A DNA stretch of 64,000 bases from Diospyros lotus. Taxonomy: Eukaryota > Streptophyta > Magnoliopsida > Ericales > Ebenaceae. Below the pieces are notes generated by a model, which was not told the DNA's origin, made no database searches, and worked only from the letters and a program-made list of their open reading frames with translations. The stretch covers positions 23,477,879 to 23,541,878 of the forward strand of contig NC_068340.1 in NCBI RefSeq assembly GCF_014633365.1. Direction: 5' to 3'. The position numbers were made by a program, and so were the translations under genes. Positions 48,268-59,216 of the stretch are shown one piece after another (the first letter of the stretch is position 1; every line of letters begins with the position of its first letter).

Positions 48268-48642
48268 TGTTACGAAATTGGATCGAATATAAACCATAAT
48301 CTAACCATCAACCACACACACAAACACATAATTTTACGTAAAAAAACCCAAATTGAAAAAATCTACGGGCAAGAAGAATAAAATATCATCAAACAAATAT
48401 TGCTGCAACAAAAGTGATATTACTGCACCTAATTACAGAGCATTGTACATCTATTTATAGACCTAAAATCATTTATAGATGTATACATGAAATTATATCA
48501 TAGTCAGAAGATGATTTATGAGGATATTCCTCCAGATAAGTTAAATTTCAATTAAAATCGAATTTGACAATATCCTAATTACAGTCAAATTAAGAATCTC
48601 AATCATAGATAAATTTAAATTTCAGATCATAATAATATAACA
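48268..48642 (-). repeat. 5' LTR of the LARD-like element
   Basis: 375 bp. The plus strand begins TGTTACGAAATTGG and ends AATATAACA. It shows substantial divergence from the 3' LTR, so insertion is much older than the tandem duplication. Confidence 0.88.
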
Positions 48643-48647
48643 CTAGT

Positions 48648-49453
48648 ACCAATAAATATTAATTAATACTCTATGTAATATAAAAAAAAATATGATATAT
48701 AATGTAAAAAAAAATATGTTATATATTACTTATAGTATATAATGTATGTGTTTCTAAGTTTTATAAAATTTCGTAAGAATGCATTTGAGTCGAGTCAAAC
48801 TTTACTAAGCTCAAACTCAATTTTGTAGAAAAATTTCGAGCTCAGGTTTGAATTGAACTTGAAAGTCTATTTGATGAGTTAATTTTGAGGCGTACGAGAG
48901 TTGTCGCATGGGAATCCGATGAGTTAATTTTGAGGCGTCAAGTATTTTTCCGTATTGAATTGATTAGCCTGACCTGCAGATCTGCCATCTTATTTGTCTT
49001 GGCTGCTTTCTCTATCTGTCGGTGATTGTTTGTCTTGCATCTCTCGTTAGCAAAAGAAAACAACTCATGCCAAAGATGAAAGCAAATTAATTAGGTAATA
49101 ATAAACTCAAGATTAAGTTGTAATATTACCACAACTAAAACTAATCCTGGAATTTTAAATGTGATAAAGCCTTCAATTTAGGTAATCTGCACAAAGCATC
49201 TGCTCTTCTGGAATCAAGCATCTCCCAACTCCCATGTCATTTAGGTAAGCAGAAGCTTGAGTAATTTTCTACTGTTCAGGTATTTGGTACAGGGTGAACA
49301 TTTTTTCATGACGTCTTATCCACCGCCTAAGATTCTCCCCATCAGGAGTCGGACTTCCAGAAAGATTTGTGCTCTTATTTTCTGCTTCTTTTTTAGTTTT
49401 TTCTTTTCAGTTTTCTCCCACCCCACAGTCGCACCCACCTTTAGTTATTAATT
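48648..49453. other. Intergenic DNA
   Basis: No gene recognised. GATGAGTTAATTTTGAGGCGT occurs twice, at about 48873 and 48919. Confidence 0.5.
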
Positions 49454-49458
49454 GAATT

Positions 49459-49843
49459 TGTTATAATTGTGACCCATAATTTAAATTTAACTAATATTAA
49501 CACTCTTAATTTGTCTTTAATTATGACTTCAAATTTGACAATAATTAGAACCTTAAATTTGATTTTGATTGAAATTTTTTCATATATATTTTCTTAACTC
49601 ATCTTTTAATCAGAATATAATTTATTGTATATATTTATAAATAATTTTAAGTCTATAAATAGATATCCAATACTCTAAAATTAGTTACAGGTACATCACT
49701 ATTATTATATCAATTTTATTATAACGGTATTTTATTCTTTCTATCCTTAATTTTTTCTCACTTGGGTTTACGTTAAATTTTGTATTTATTTGTGTGGTTG
49801 GATGATTTAGTTATAGTTTGTTTTTTTATCCAAATTCATAGTA
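49459..49843 (+). mobile_element. Solo LTR of the LARD-like family
   Basis: 385 bp in the opposite orientation to the element at 40813-48642. It begins TGTTATAATTGTGACCC and ends CATAGTA (decayed CA). A perfect TSD GAATT lies at 49454-49458 and 49844-49848. No primer site or internal sequence follows. Confidence 0.85.
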
Positions 49844-49848
49844 GAATT

Positions 49849-51960
49849 AACCTAAATTAAGTCCATAATTAACCCCATATTTTACATTACATTGCTACTG
49901 ATCAACTCCGCCAGGCAAAGAAACTGGTCTCGGAATAATTGAATTTTTTGTATCTTTTTAATTACCCATCCCACGTACGTACTATTTCTATTCCAAACAA
50001 AGGATCGGCAATTGCTTTTAAAGTTAGGTTACCTCTGACATTTTAATTGATCTAAATAAATATTAAAATATTAAAAATTATTACTAAATGTTAATTACTA
50101 AATTCTAGGTGGGTTTAAGAAATTTAATTGAGTTCTCCAACATATGTTCATAGACAAAAAGGCTGGCCATATTACTACCAAGCTAGTGGCATATATAAAT
50201 ATAGATAGTTTGTGGTCATGAGCTTCAAGCCTATCTCTTTGGTTTTGCATGGTTTCTATCAAGTTTTGTCAGCTTTAAAGGATAAAAGGACTAGGCCCAC
50301 GGAAGAGCCCCAAGAAGGAGCCGTTCCAAAATTAATAATTAATTAAATTTTATTTTTTATATTTTGAGATATAAAATTATTTATTTTATTTTACGTTTTT
50401 TTTTTAAATTCATACTCTATTTATTTTTTTTATTTTATTTGAATGAAGATACTTCTTAATTCCTCAAGTTCATAGATCATTTTTTAATTTTTTAATATTC
50501 GACAATGTATAATAAAATGTCATTTAGATAAGAAGACTCTTAACTTTCTAAATTTATGAATTATTTTTAATGTTAAGCAATGAATAATGTGTATAAATTA
50601 ATAACATAACAAAAAAAAAAAGATAATAAGTAACATTATTTTAAAAAAATAAATTAATAAAATAATATTTACACTACAAAAATTTTGTCCGAAAAATTTA
50701 CACTGGTTTAGGCATTAAAGAAAATAAAATTAAAAAAATAATTTTTTAATTTACAAATCTGACGGTAAATTTTTCATATTTATTTTTTATTTATTTATAT
50801 TTTACTTTTTTTAGATCTTTTTCTCTTATTTATATTATAAATTAAAAAGGATTTACTTTTTAAATTAAAACATAAAAAATAATTAGTAATTTTAGATCTT
50901 AAAAAAATAAAAAAATAAATTTTTAATATATTTTAAAAGATCACTAAACTAATTATCATCTAAGACTCCATCAACCTTTTAGCCGGCCCTGAAAAGGACT
51001 AATAATTTTGTCAAAAAGGTTAGTGAGGTATATATATCCTTGGAATTTGTGGAACCTGAGTAAAGTTGTCAATTAAATTAACTTTTTTATGTTAGAACTC
51101 TACCTATTTGAACATCTCTCATCCTTACCAATTTTATTAGAACAAAAAAAAACTTTTAATGTTAACCAATTCTAACGACAAAAAGAGCCCTACCACATAT
51201 TCCATTAAACAGAACAAATGTAAAAGAATGAAAAATGAAAACTTAGACGCGTGTTTTTTTAATAAAAAAAAAATATATCATCTTTAGACAATTTAATTGT
51301 CTTCAGATTTGATAAAGGGTGAATAAACTCTTTGAGAGAGAGTATGATATAAGAGATTGAAAAATAAATAAATGAATACTTAAAATTTTTTTTTGTAAGA
51401 TGCCACAAAGCCATCTATATATATATTTTAAATGGCTCTGAACCCAAAAACATGTCTCTAGTAAAAAAATGCATTATCTATAGGTAGTTATATCTTTTTA
51501 ACCAAAAGCTATCTTTCTAGAATATTACCATAAAAAAAGAAAAGACACATCTTTTAAATACACACTTAATTAGCTTTTCTTTCCATTAAACATAACCAAC
51601 TTACCAACTACTCATCCAATAATCAGTCCCGCAACGAAATCTTGTCCTTAGTTATATAAGTATATGAATCAAGAAAAGTTATTTTAAGCCACAGATTAAG
51701 TTATCAAATCATAATAAATTAATTTTTTATCTTACATAATAAAATAAAGTTTTTATTTATTATTTATTTATTTTATCAAAATTAAAAACATAAATAACAG
51801 AAGACCCGATAATTTTAAAAATTAAGAAAAGTCTTAATGAACTAGGGACACCATGCATGCAGAGGATTTTATCAGATCAAGCCACCTGTAAGGATTGTCC
51901 CTAGCTTAATGAATCTTTCAAAGGAGAACCTGCAGACAATCAAGCTGACACAGCGTCAGG
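49849..51960. other. AT-rich intergenic DNA
   Basis: Long A/T tracts. A CACTACAAAAATTTTG word near 50674 looks like a CACTA end but has no partner. No gene recognised. Confidence 0.5.
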
Positions 51961-52079
51961 CATGCGCCAAAAAACTGACACAATTGCAGACAAGGGACAA
52001 CCAAGCAACACAACTAGTTCACCAGCGCCACGCATGCGCCAAAAAAACTGACCCAATTGCAGACTAGGGACAACCAAGC
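51961..52079. repeat. Two-copy tandem repeat
   Basis: CATGCGCCAAAAAACTGAC, CAATTGCAGAC, then GGGACAACCAAGC at 51961-52007 recurs at 52033-52079. Part of the same block starts the direct repeat copy at 55052. Confidence 0.85.
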
Positions 52080-53056
52080 AAAAGCAACCCAATCCCCCCC
52101 CCCCCCGGGGCGATATTTATCCATCCAGCAAAGCAACGATATTTATCCATCCAGCCAGCAATAATCAAATTTCAAAATCAGTACACACAGACACACACAC
52201 ATATTTGTATAGTCCAAATCCAAGGCACAATCAAGTCGTCCTTTGCATTAGTTGACGATGAGTTAATGCATACAAAAGGTACATGTCAGGATAGAGACAT
52301 AGGAACTGCAAGTTTGCAGGGACAAATTTGAAGCCATAAAGTACTTACTGTTAGATAAATTTTTCATAAAATTCACATATCATATAAAATATAAAAAAAT
52401 TAAAAAAAATATTTTTTAAATTCATAATTAATGATAAAAAATTTAATTGAACAACAAGCATATAGTTACACAAATCACATTCCAAATTTTTCTCTTCTTC
52501 TCTTCTACCATGTCAAGGTCATTTCTCAACAAATAAATAACGATGTTATAGACTCAATGAGAGAAAAAAAAAATAATTTTTAATTTATAATATCAATAAA
52601 ATTTCATTCATCATAAAATTTTATTAGACTTATACTTATTTCACAAATTAACATAAATGAGTCTAAATCCATAAAAGTACATTAAATCCAAAATACTAGT
52701 TATGGTCACATATAATTTATTGAGTTTCCAAACAATATTAAACTAAAATTCAACTAATTTTCTCAAAATAAGATTTAATTAATATTATATCCATCATAAA
52801 AATTCTAACACTGACATGACCAAGATACTTCGTGCATATGTATATATATATATATATATGGACAACCTTTTATTTTATTTTTATTGTTTCCAAACATTTG
52901 GAGTATTTAATATGGGAACTAGTTTCTTCATTTATGGATGTCACGAATTTGGAGTATTTCTTGACAGGGTTCAGATGCTATGCGTACTAAATTAAGTTCA
53001 TATTTTAATTTGGACTTTTAAAAATCCTTTAGTTTGTTAAACTCCCATGTTGCAAC
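52045..53056 (+). repeat. 1-kb direct repeat, copy A
   Basis: Matches 55052-56037 from ACTGACCCAATTGCAGAC through AAATCCAAGGCACAATCAAG, CTGTTAGATAAATTT and CAAACATTTGGAGTATTTAA to GTTGCAAC. A poly-C run (about 52096-52107) and a (TA)n run (about 52840-52858) distinguish it. It is non-coding. Confidence 0.85.
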
Positions 53057-55051
53057 TGTTGGGAATAATGGACTTTGATGGACAAGTGGTGTATTAGATT
53101 CAAGGCATGACAAACTTGACTAATCTTAAGAATAATTTTCACCGTTCATAATTAGTGCAAGAGGCAAAGTGATTATCCTCTAGAATACAACGAGTCTTTC
53201 CAAATACGGGTGCACTCACTTGATTTGGGAACAGATAGAAAACAAGATATAATGTGAGAACCCATCAATAATCGGATAATAGGAACAAGGCGAAGTATAA
53301 ACAGATAAAAGAATGAGAGAAGGTTATTTCGTTATATATTTCTCAAAAGTGTAAGAAGGGTTATTTTTTATAAGTAGAGAATATGACCATTTGAAAGTGG
53401 GATTAATAGACTATTTAAAATATCAATATTTTATTACAATCCCCTACAAATTTCAAATGGATTCAAATATAAGGAAATGATTGTTACTGGGTTGAGTGTA
53501 ACACCTCCAACTTGGTATCTTTTGGACTATGAACTAAATTTGAAAAGAATAAGACATAACTTACATGTTCATTAGTGAAACTTATAATTTCTATGAATCG
53601 AGAAACATGTTTGTAAATTATGATTATCACTAATCATATTATACCCTTTCAATTCTTACTACTCATCATGGTTTTGTGCTAATTGGCCATGCGCGCGCTT
53701 GGTAATTCATGAGTGTTCTAGAAATTTAGTCACAAAATTTATAAAAATAACCCCACTCCACACTCATATAAGTGAATCTATCAAATATATATTGTAATAC
53801 TATACATCATTCATAAGAGATATGAAATTCATTAAGAGCTTAGCTCAACTCTCATACATTGCAATTAATCTGTACTATTCACACCATAGGATAGGACACT
53901 ATAAAAATAATAATGCTTAACCCATAAGATCAACATATAATTTGTTATTACCTATATAAACCTAATTCATGGGATCTTCAATCACATAGGTTGCGTTATC
54001 ATTATTGTTGATTTTTCTCAATTAGCAATAGTCCCATTCCTCTCGGTGTTTCATTTATTAATTTTCTACCCAATAGTTTAGTCAAAGGATCGGCTAAATT
54101 CACTTTTAACTTCACATAATATATGGAAATAATTTCATCTTTAAGTAGCTACTTTATCACATTATGTCTCAATTGAATATGCCGATTTTTATTATTGAAA
54201 GTTTTGTTCTTTACAATGGCTATTGTTGCTTGGTAATTACAATGCATTGACACTAAAGGTGTCAGTTTTATTCTTAATGGAATATCCGATAAGAAGTTTT
54301 CAACCACTCAATCTCATTGCTAGCCTTTCTAGAGCTATAAACTCTAATTCGATGGTGGATCTAACAATAATAGTTTGTTTGGTTGATTTTCAAGACATTG
54401 CACCCCCATTAAAGGTGAACACATAACCACTAATGAATTTTATCTCATTTGAATTAGAGATCTAATTAACATCATTGTATCCTTCTAATATAGTAAGAAA
54501 TCCACTATATAAAATACCATAATTCATAATACCTCTTAAATATTTCATTAATCTAACTAATACAGACCAATGATCATGATTTCAAATTTTGTGTATATCT
54601 ACTCAATCTACACACAATATAAACTATATCGGGTCTAGTGAAGTTTATCAAATACATTAAACTTCCAATAATCTAGACATATTTAAACTAAACTACACTA
54701 TCACCTCTATTTTTAATTAAATAAGTATTAGCATCATAAAGAGAGCTTAAGGTTGGACATTAAAATGTCCAAATTTTTTTAAAAACCTCTCAATATGTCC
54801 AAATTTCTTTATTAACCTCTCAATATAATGCTCTCGAGATAGTATTATGTCACTATTACATCTTATAATTTTAATATCAAAATTATATTAGTTTCTCCTA
54901 TATCTTTCATATTAAACTTAGAAATTAAAAATTATTTAGTTTTATTTATAATTTTAATACGTCCTAAAATAAGTAAATCATTAACATATAAATTAATAAT
55001 CACGTAATTATTATTAACACATTTTATATATACCCATTTATCTATTTTAAC
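53057..55051 (-). mobile_element. Truncated Copia element between the direct repeats
   Basis: 3' LTR 53057-53438 (plus strand TGTTGGGAATAATGG to TTTTATTACA), then the polypurine tract (minus strand TTTGTAGGGGAT, 53449-53438), then decayed RNase H and RT. The 5' part including gag, integrase and the 5' LTR is missing: the element stops abruptly at 55051, where copy B of the direct repeat begins. Confidence 0.8.
53960..55040 (-). pseudogene. Copia RT C-terminal part and RNase H, broken
   Basis: From about 55040 the minus strand gives a YVDD box decayed to CVNDLLILG, FNMKDIGE and a decayed SQSHYIEK region. Further on come VRLMKYLRGIMNYGILYSGF, LEGYNDVN, a stop in place of the tryptophan of NWISDS, SGYVFTFNGGAMS, a stop, KSTKQTIIVRSTIELEFIAL and EIEWLK. 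These are RNase H blocks in the usual order. Stops and frameshifts are frequent, so this is dead sequence. Confidence 0.85.
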
Positions 55052-56037
55052 AAACTGACCCAATTGCAGACAAGGGACAACCAAGCCCCCGGCCCCCGGC
55101 GGCCATATTTATCCATTCAGCGAAGCAGTGCAGAAATAATCAAATTTCAAAATCAGTACATATAGATATTTACATGGTATAAATCCAAGGCACAATCAAG
55201 TGCTCCTTTGTATTAGTTGACGATGACTTAATGCATACTGAACTTACGTGTCAAGATAGAGACGTGGGAACTGCAGGTTTGCAGAGACAAAATGTGAAGT
55301 CATCAAGTACTGACTGTTAGATAAATTTCTCATGAAATCCATGAAATTTACATATTATATAAAATATAAAAAAATTAAGAAAAAAAATATCTTTAAATCT
55401 ATAATTGGTGATAAAAAATTTAATTAAATAACAAACATAATTGCACAAGTCACGAGCTAAATCTTCAATTCCTTCTCTTTTACGGTACCAAAATTATTTT
55501 TTATTAAATATAAAATAGTGTGATATACTAAATAAGAGAAAAGAAAACTTAACTTTCAATTTATAATGTCAATAGAATTATATCCACCATAAAATTTTAT
55601 TGAACCTACATTTATTTCACAAATGAAGATAAATGAGTCTAACCTATAAAAGTACATAAAGTTCAAAATATCAATTATAATCATATATAATCTATTGAAT
55701 CTTTCGATAATATTAAGCTAAAATTTAACTGATTTTTTAAAAATAAGACTCAATTAATATTACACATATAATAAAGATTCTAATCCTGACATGACAAGGA
55801 TACTTCCTGCATATGTGTGTCACATTTTATTTTTATTGTTTCCAAACATTTGGAGTATTTAACATGGGGCACTTGTTTCTTCATTTATGGTTGTCACGGA
55901 TTTGGAGTATTTTTTTTACAGGGTTCAGATGTTATGCGTACTAAATTAAGTTTATATTTTAATTTGGAATTTTACAAATCCTTTAGTTTGTTAAACTCCC
56001 ATTTAATTAGCTCTTTACTGTTGCAACAGCCAGAATT
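55052..56037 (+). repeat. 1-kb direct repeat, copy B
   Basis: Copy of 52045-53056. Near its end it contains about 17 bp (TTAATTAGCTCTTTACT) absent from copy A between CTCCCAT and GTTGCAAC. Confidence 0.85.
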
Positions 56038-56687
56038 CCATGTTATTATTTGTTACTACTGCAGCAACCAACTATTTAAGATGTTTTTAGATGTTGGTTG
56101 GATGGTTTTGCACTCATATACGAGTGCGATTTTGTTTGCCCTTTAACGGGGTGAACGTAACCCTCGTTACTTTGAAAGTTAAAAGTAACGGAGGGATAGC
56201 CCAATATTACCCCCCAAGTAGCCAAATATTATCGCCTCCCCCCCCCCCCCATCTGGGTCTCTCTCTCTCTCTCTCTCTCTCTTTCTCAACTTTCACTCGT
56301 TCTTATTTGCTTTTCTCCCTCACTCTCACTCTCCCCAACAGCAGCATTGGCGTCCTCACTAGTAGCACCATTGACGTCGGACCTCTGGCGTCCCCCCAGT
56401 AGCGGCATCTTTCTCTCCATTGTGTCTCCTCTCCCTCCACGACGTCTCTTTATTCTTGCCGCTTCCTACCTCGCGTTCAACTACCATGGCCGTCTCTTCC
56501 TCCCGATCTTGCAATCACTGTTGATATCTGCTACTGCCGCCGCCTCTTCCTGCCTCGGTTGTTCCAAACATTCCACAACATCAAATGACCGCCACTTTCT
56601 CCGTCAATGTCTGACTCGACATGAACTGGAAATCCCTCAATTGGTAAGCTCTCGTTGCACGTCTTCTCTATGCATATATGTTTGTTT
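56038..56687 (+). other. CT-rich, leader-like region upstream of the DUF1985 pseudogene
   Basis: Contains an imperfect hairpin (CCCTCGTTACTTT 56161-56173 against AAAGTAACGGAGGG 56182-56195), a C-run (56222-56232), a (CT)n tract (56258-56284) and a GC-richer stretch to about 56640. CAATTG followed by GTAAGCTC near 56642 is a good splice donor. It could be a first exon spliced to 62281, but frames here start at non-ATG codons and no domain is seen. Confidence 0.4.
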
Positions 56688-56692
56688 ACCTA

Positions 56693-59211
56693 TGTAACGC
56701 CCCGCTTTCCCGGGAGCGTTATAACTTGGGATAATTCTGGAACAATAATTTTTTTCTTTCAAACACTAAAGTTAAACCACATTATTTCTCAAATTTGTCC
56801 CAAAATTTCCATACATTTTATCTCGAAAGATAATCATTATACACATCAAATTGCGGAAGCAAAAATCGAAACCTAATATCTTAACATTAATCATAAATAA
56901 ATTTTTACATCTTCAACATTACTCAAAACGTTCAGAATATAAAATAGCAGAACTTAAATACGAGGGCTACGTTACATACATTTCATTTATCATGCATTTT
57001 GCTAAGTGCCATTTCATGCCTCATTCATCCTCGTATCTGCTACAATCTCCATCTGGAACGTTTGAATATTTCAGGGGCAAAAACCCAAATTAGATGATGA
57101 ACCATCTAAATAAGGGTACATAATGCTATATCATGTGTGTATGTAATGTCTTTCCTCGTAGGTGTCAATTGCACCCCTCATGCTACCTACTATTTTTGCG
57201 GCCACCTCTTTCGAAGCCGGGGTGTATGGGTGCACCCTTGGTAAAGCAGCGGTGCCAGTTCGTACTCCCTACGGCCTTAATGTGAGTGATCAATGATATC
57301 AACGTGTATTTATGCATTTCATAGTCATGTCATGTATGCAGTTTACGTGATAGGTACATATTAGAGTATGTCGATAAGATGAAAACATTTTCGAGAAACA
57401 TAAATCACTTACAAACCAAGCATTTTTCATAAAACTAACTTTAATTGGGAAGTACCACTTACCTTCTCAAGCTTATCGGGCTACCTCGATATTCGTGCCC
57501 TGCCTGAAAATTCGTGCATCACCTCGATTTGGGTGCCAACTTCAAAATTCGCACAAGTCTCTTCAACTTAAGTCTCAAAGCACCCTAATCACCATAATTA
57601 TTTAAATAAACATTAAAACCTATTTTTCCATAATTTCTGGCATTTTCTTTAATTTTCTTTCTATTTCTTCCTAATTTTCCTCAATAAATCCAAACTAAAT
57701 ATTTCTAAAATATTTTCTTTAATATTTCACTACGACAATTCATAAAATAATATTCTTGAATTTCTAGAATTTTCTAGAAAATTTTACTCACCTTAACTTA
57801 GCATCTCTGACTTTCCCGGTATGCGTGCCTTGATCTTGAAACCCGTGCCAGAACCATTTTTCGTGACAAAAATCTCCAAAATATTAGTAAATATCCAAAC
57901 CCTATTTTTTGAGATTTTTCAGAGAATTTTTCCTATTTTTCTTTCTTTTCTTTTTCTTTTTTTTTTTCTTTCTTCCCTTCTCTTTCCTCCATTCTTCTTT
58001 CTTCGCGCGACCTGCAACTTCCCTCGCACCAGCGCCTGTGGCCGCCGCCGCTTCTCCTTCTGCCACCTCCACCCGGCTGCCTCAGCCTCACCGGACTTCG
58101 CAGCCGCCGCTCGCACGCCCTCCGCAACCGTCTGTGTTCATTGCCCATTGCCGCTGGCCGCGGCTGCCATGGCCGAAACCGGCCATCCCAGGCCACCTCC
58201 GACAGCTTCGGCTGTCGCCTCTCGAGCCTCTGGCCGCCTCAGCGCCGACACCGTGCGTTTACAACCACACCGCACCTCCATTCCTGCTGTTCTGTTTGCT
58301 GGTCCGGTTTTGCGCGTGCCCAAGCTTACGGCCATGGCCGCGCCTCCCTCTCTCTCTCTCTTTCCAGCCCAAGCTCTCTCTCTCGGCCAAAGCTCTCTCT
58401 CAATCTCCGTACTTCTCTTCCTCTCCCGACCAAGCCCGCTCTCCTGCCTCTTCGCTCTCATCCTTTTTATAGCTGAAGCACCCCTCAAAGCCTGCCTTGC
58501 CCATCCCCTTTGGCGTGAAGAACACTCCTACTGGCAGCCATCAACTATTGCGTGCCAACCTATCCAAGTCTGGCAGGGCATGGCTTATTGCAGAGCATGG
58601 TGTTGGATTTGTAGGGAATGGGTGAGAATGGCCTCATACGCACGCCCACATACATATTATATATATAACTATATATTAAACTATAATAATAGAAAAATTA
58701 CATATTTTAATCTAAAAATTTATCCCTACTTCACTTATAAAATACCCTAATTGCAAATATGCCCTCACACACTGAATTAAATTGCATTATAATACCGAAA
58801 ACGCAAAATTAATAACTTTAAAGTTACTCAATAATGACGATTTCGCCACAGAGTCCTCACCGAGCTATTGTTTCCTCCTAAAACCACTGAAGGGTTGCTC
58901 GTTATGCAAAATCGGAGTCCCTTTAGAGTTTCGTTGATTTTTCAGGAGTCTCCTACAACGATTCGGTTTTGCAGCCTAAATGGCAACTGCATTTTAGCTG
59001 TACCGAAAACTGTTCCCGATCCGATTTCTTTCGATACCATAAATCCTATCTCGATACGCTCGTAGAGACTATATGATTTTCCTTAAACAATTTCACATCG
59101 AGGCACTCTCTACAGTCGATTCGACAACTTAATTTATCATTAAATTGATCTTTCGGTATTCCAAACTTATCGAAATTATGTGGCGACCCCATACAAACCT
59201 GGGGTATTACA
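56693..59211 (+). mobile_element. Solo LTR, 2519 bp, TGTAACGCCC family (copy C)
   Basis: Begins TGTAACGCCCCGC and ends GGGGTATTACA, with a perfect TSD ACCTA at 56688-56692 and 59212-59216. It is the closest relative of copy A: shared blocks include GTTATAACTTGGGATAATTCTGG-type starts and the CTAAATGGCA.CTGCATTTTAGCTGTACC block. A 309-codon open frame at 57821-58750 is composed mostly of low-complexity residues in the GC/CT-rich part of the LTR and is not taken as a gene. Confidence 0.92.
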
Positions 59212-59216
59212 ACCTA

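Larger units (their letters stand above)
40813..48642 (-). mobile_element. Non-coding LTR retrotransposon (LARD-like), complete ends
   Basis: Minus-strand element with 5' LTR 48268-48642 and 3' LTR 40813-41208. The primer site on the minus strand, TGATATCAGAGT (48264-48253), is a decayed match to the initiator-Met tRNA site TGGTATCAGAGC. A polypurine tract CAATGTGGAGAT abuts the 3' LTR. A perfect TSD CTAGT lies at 40808-40812 and 48643-48647. Two later solo LTRs (41352-44031 and 44406-45987) sit inside. Net length is about 3.56 kb, of which about 2.8 kb is internal without gag or pol, so it needed foreign enzymes. The tandem duplication cut through it and copied its 3' part into unit 1. Confidence 0.9.

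Noticed and set aside
50674..50690. CACTACAAAAATTTTG as the end of a CACTA element
   Set aside because: No inverted partner or 3-bp duplication was found within reach.
52045..56037. 1-kb direct repeats as LTRs of the enclosed Copia
   Set aside because: They lack TG/CA ends at the element borders, and the Copia has its own shorter LTR and polypurine tract at 53057-53449.
57821..58750. 309-codon frame as a host gene
   Set aside because: It lies inside a solo LTR with a perfect TSD and is low complexity.
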